Source: Methanobrevibacter sp. (GTDB lineage Archaea; Methanobacteriota; Methanobacteria; Methanobacteriales; Methanobacteriaceae). Taken from it: a stretch of 7,592 nucleotides of DNA. The position numbers were made by a program, and so were the translations under genes. The DNA is taken from the NCBI GenBank assembly GCA_031289975.1, contig JAITOM010000150.1, positions 1 through 7,592 on the forward strand, given 5' to 3'. Under the pieces are notes generated by a model. That model saw nothing but the letters and a program-made list of their open reading frames with translations, was not told the DNA's origin and ran no database searches. Positions 4,959 to 7,592 of the stretch are shown here, in pieces; position 1 is the first letter of the stretch; each line of letters opens with the position of its first letter.

Positions 4959-7355
4959 ATGATTGATTATGAACAATTTAAGGAATTTATAATTAAAATT
5001 TTAGGAAGAGATATAGGAAGCAATATAAATCAAAATAAAGCTATTTCTACTGAAAAATTTAAATCTTTATTTATAGTTGCTGGTCCAGGTTCAGGAAAAA
5101 CAACTGTCATGGTATTAAAAATTCTTAAATTTGTTTTTGTGGATGGTATTCAAGCCAATGAAATAATAGCTACAACTTTTACTAACAAAGCTGCAAGAGA
5201 ATTGTATTCTCGTATTTTAGAATGGGGAACTAAATTAAAAGATGCCATACTAAAAGAAGCTATTCTTGATAAGGATAACGAAAAAAAATTAAAAAGAATA
5301 GATTTTAGTCAGTTGATTAATGGTACCATTGATGGTATATCCGATGAATTACTTAGGATTTATAGAGAACCCGGAGTAGACTTACCAATTATAATTGAAG
5401 ATTTTGTTGCAATTTCAACTATGATTAAAACAGGACTTTTCTATAAGGATAGATACTTAAATAAAGATTTGCAAACCTACCTTGGGAAATTTACAAGTCA
5501 TGAAAAGGTATCAAATCCATCCAAAATGAGTGAAATCTTATTAAACATGAAAAATAGATTGTTTTATGATCAAGCAGATATAAAACTACTTAGAAGCCAG
5601 AGAGAGGATAATGGAGCAAAAGTTGCTTTAGATGCAATTTCAGATTATGAAGAGTATTTATCTAAAAGGAACATGTTCGATTTTCCTATGTTAGAATCAT
5701 TTTTCTTAAATAAATTAAATTCTAATAGCTTTAATGATTTTTTAAAAAATATAAAAATAATTTTAGTTGATGAATACCAAGATACAAATTTAATACAAGA
5801 AATGATTTACTTTAAAATAGCTAAATCAGCTATTAACAATGGAGGCAATATAACCGTTGTTGGTGATGATGACCAATCAGTTTATAGGTTTAGAGGAGCT
5901 ACAGTAGACTTATTCACTAACTTTAAGAGGAGGATAAAAGAAAAGTTAAATGTTGATGTTGATGAAGTTAACCTTTCAACCAATTATCGTTCAAGTGAGG
6001 AAATTGTTGATTTATGTAATAATTTCCTATATTTGGATGATGAATATCAAAATGCAAGGGTAAGTGAAAAACCTAAAATTGAGGATGCTAAAGTTAAAGA
6101 TAAAACTATTCCTATATTAGGCATGTTTAGGTCAGATGAAGATAGGTTAGCTCGTGATTTATCTATTTTAATAAGGGATTTAATTGAAAATAATGAGATT
6201 AAACTTAAAATTAAGAGTGTTCTTAAACCAAAAAAGGATAAAGAATATCCAAAAGAAATAGTTATTAGTTTAGATGAAGAACACGGTTCAAATGGAGATA
6301 TAGCTATTTTAACTTACTCCCCTAAAGAATACTCTTTCGGCACCCCTTTATTTCCTTATCATTTAAGAAAAAACTTAAAAAACATGAAAAATCCTATTGA
6401 TGTATTTAATCCTCGTGGTCAGGATTTACATGAAATTAAATCTGTAGCTATTTTATGTGGTTTAATATTAGAATGTATTGACCCAAAAAGTAATGTTCAT
6501 AAAAAATTAAAAAAACTTCCTAAAATAGCTAATGTCAACATGAAAAAATGGCGAAAAAAAGCTAATGATTTTATAGATTCATCTCCTTCTCCAAATAATC
6601 CACTTTCATTAAGGGATTTTGTTAATCATTGGATGGAAAGAATTCCTTATGAGAAAAATAATTCTTCTTTAAAGCAATGGCCTCAAACAGCAAGTTTAAT
6701 TGATTTAACTTATAAATTAATTATGTGGCTTCCTAAGTTTCAAGATGATCCGAAAGGATTGGTTTATCTTGGGGTCATTGCAAAAACAATTAATCAAACA
6801 GGTTTTGTAAATGAATTTGCTGCAAAGATACACTTTGATAATGAAAATTTAGAGAAAAAGTCGGTTGAAGAAGCTATTTGGAATATTTTTGTTCCTATTG
6901 CTACAGGTGGAGTTTACATAGACGAAAATTCATTTGAAACCTTACCAGATAATCATATTAATATAATGTCTATTCATCAATCAAAGGGATTAGAATTTCC
7001 TTTTGTAATTGTGGATGTTGGTTCAAGATTTAAGAAAAATAGAGTTAAAACATCTTTTTTAAGATTTCCTAAAGATGACGGAGAAAAATCAACTTTACTT
7101 GAAGATGAAATTAGAGCTTACAGTCCTCTTGGAAAAGGAGATAGATCCAAAAAAAATCGTGAATTTGATGATTTAACACGACTTTACTTTGTTGCTTTCT
7201 CACGTGCCCAAGATGTTTTAATGTTAATTGGATTAAATTCTTCACTATGGGGATATAATAACATTGATGAAGATAAAAAAGAAATACCCAATGTTGCATT
7301 AGGTTGGAGAAGAGATAAAAAATTTGTTGGTTTTGATGAAGTATTATTAATTTAA
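4959..7355 (+). CDS. UvrD/Rep-type superfamily 1 DNA helicase
   Basis: The product is 798 residues and should be an ATP-driven 3'-to-5' DNA translocase or helicase. The motifs run in order: a Q-motif region (NQNKAI, about 24-29), Walker A AGPGSGKTT (41-49), Ia TTFTNKAARE (about 72-81), Ib GTIDGISDELL (about 122), II VDEYQDTN (about 270-277), III GDDDQSVYRFRGA (about 302-314), IV LSTNYRSS (about 340-347), V IMSIHQSKGLEFPFVIV (about 669-685) and VI RLYFVAFSRAQD (about 740-751). YLSKRNMFDFPML before motif II matches the UvrD 1B-1A junction. The span between IV and V is over 300 residues, so the 2A/2B part is large. The chain stops about 45 residues after motif VI, leaving no room for a nuclease domain. 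The ATG at 4959 has weak GGGAT in front; a TTG at 4901-4899 region would add 20 residues but would run through the TATA candidate. Repair, recombination or phage defence are all possible roles. Confidence 0.85.
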   Translation: MIDYEQFKEFIIKILGRDIGSNINQNKAISTEKFKSLFIVAGPGSGKTTVMVLKILKFVFVDGIQANEIIATTFTNKAARELYSRILEWGTKLKDAILKEAILDKDNEKKLKRIDFSQLINGTIDGISDELLRIYREPGVDLPIIIEDFVAISTMIKTGLFYKDRYLNKDLQTYLGKFTSHEKVSNPSKMSEILLNMKNRLFYDQADIKLLRSQREDNGAKVALDAISDYEEYLSKRNMFDFPMLESFFLNKLNSNSFNDFLKNIKIILVDEYQDTNLIQEMIYFKIAKSAINNGGNITVVGDDDQSVYRFRGATVDLFTNFKRRIKEKLNVDVDEVNLSTNYRSSEEIVDLCNNFLYLDDEYQNARVSEKPKIEDAKVKDKTIPILGMFRSDEDRLARDLSILIRDLIENNEIKLKIKSVLKPKKDKEYPKEIVISLDEEHGSNGDIAILTYSPKEYSFGTPLFPYHLRKNLKNMKNPIDVFNPRGQDLHEIKSVAILCGLILECIDPKSNVHKKLKKLPKIANVNMKKWRKKANDFIDSSPSPNNPLSLRDFVNHWMERIPYEKNNSSLKQWPQTASLIDLTYKLIMWLPKFQDDPKGLVYLGVIAKTINQTGFVNEFAAKIHFDNENLEKKSVEEAIWNIFVPIATGGVYIDENSFETLPDNHINIMSIHQSKGLEFPFVIVDVGSRFKKNRVKTSFLRFPKDDGEKSTLLEDEIRAYSPLGKGDRSKKNREFDDLTRLYFVAFSRAQDVLMLIGLNSSLWGYNNIDEDKKEIPNVALGWRRDKKFVGFDEVLLI

Positions 7356-7592
7356 TTAATGGTTTATTTATTTTAATAAAAGAATATAGTGATTTTGATA
7401 AAGTTCTTAATAAATAATTTTTTTAAAAATAAATATTTTTAAAATATATTAATTTAAAATTACGTATATTAATTAAAATATAGTTATATTATCTAAAATT
7501 TAAAATTATAGATTTCTATAAAGTGATATTTGAAATTAAATAATTTAACAAAAAAATTTATCATCCAAAATTTAAGAACTTTTCCAAAATGA
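7356..7592. other. A/T-rich DNA after the helicase gene
   Basis: No supported gene. TTTATT and AATAAA (about 7363-7380) can pair weakly just after the stop, and a T-run follows near 7418-7424, so the helicase transcript may end here. A minus-strand frame open from the right edge to TAG at 7495-7493 is rich in F, K and N and looks like chance. No helicase partner gene begins before the edge. Confidence 0.4.

Noticed and set aside
7111..7299. Minus-strand open frame of 62 codons
   Set aside because: It is antisense to helicase motif VI and the C-terminus, which are clearly coding.
7493..7591. Minus-strand frame open to the right edge
   Set aside because: It has 32 codons rich in F, K, N and I, with no sign of a family. 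Open runs of this length are expected by chance at this base composition.

Overview
The window looks archaeal, most likely a Methanobrevibacter- or Methanosphaera-type methanogen (Methanobacteriales). Reasons: very low GC with long A/T-only stretches, Shine-Dalgarno sites of the GAGGTGA type, TATA-like boxes about 40 bases before starts, and a gene set typical of methanogens (archease, a NifB without a C-terminal NafY-like domain, a DUF63 membrane protein). The genus is inferred from composition and gene families, not proven. Only about 62% of the window is coding.

Layout. 1-48 may hold the last codons of a gene that begins outside the window. About 1.57 kb (49-1615) has no credible gene but is dense in inverted repeats: a 136-bp MITE-like element (606-741), an adjacent element of about 250 bp (752-999), solo copies of their ends (823-852, 1217-1256, 1323-1347) and several hairpins. 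At 1616-1792 on the minus strand is a 58-codon gene for a single-pass membrane protein, with a near-consensus ribosome binding site and a hairpin plus T-run terminator. A 177-base tract with no G on the plus strand (1909-2085) separates it from the divergent archease gene (2095-2553). Archease converges on nifB (2624-3493, minus) across a short gap with hairpins. A divergent promoter region (3494-3806) carries an exact 20-bp tandem duplication and a small palindrome, then comes a DUF63 membrane protein (3807-4592). After a second A/T-rich gap comes a 798-residue UvrD/Rep-type superfamily 1 helicase (4959-7355), and the window ends in non-coding A/T-rich DNA.

The genes do not form one pathway or operon. 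Archease serves RNA ligation by RtcB, NifB makes the iron-sulfur precursor of nitrogenase cofactors, DUF63 is of unknown function, and the helicase belongs to a DNA repair or defence-type family. Each appears to have its own promoter. The least explained parts are the nested repeat cluster at 485-1347, the small membrane protein, and a recurring C-GAA-G mini-hairpin that appears three times in non-coding DNA.
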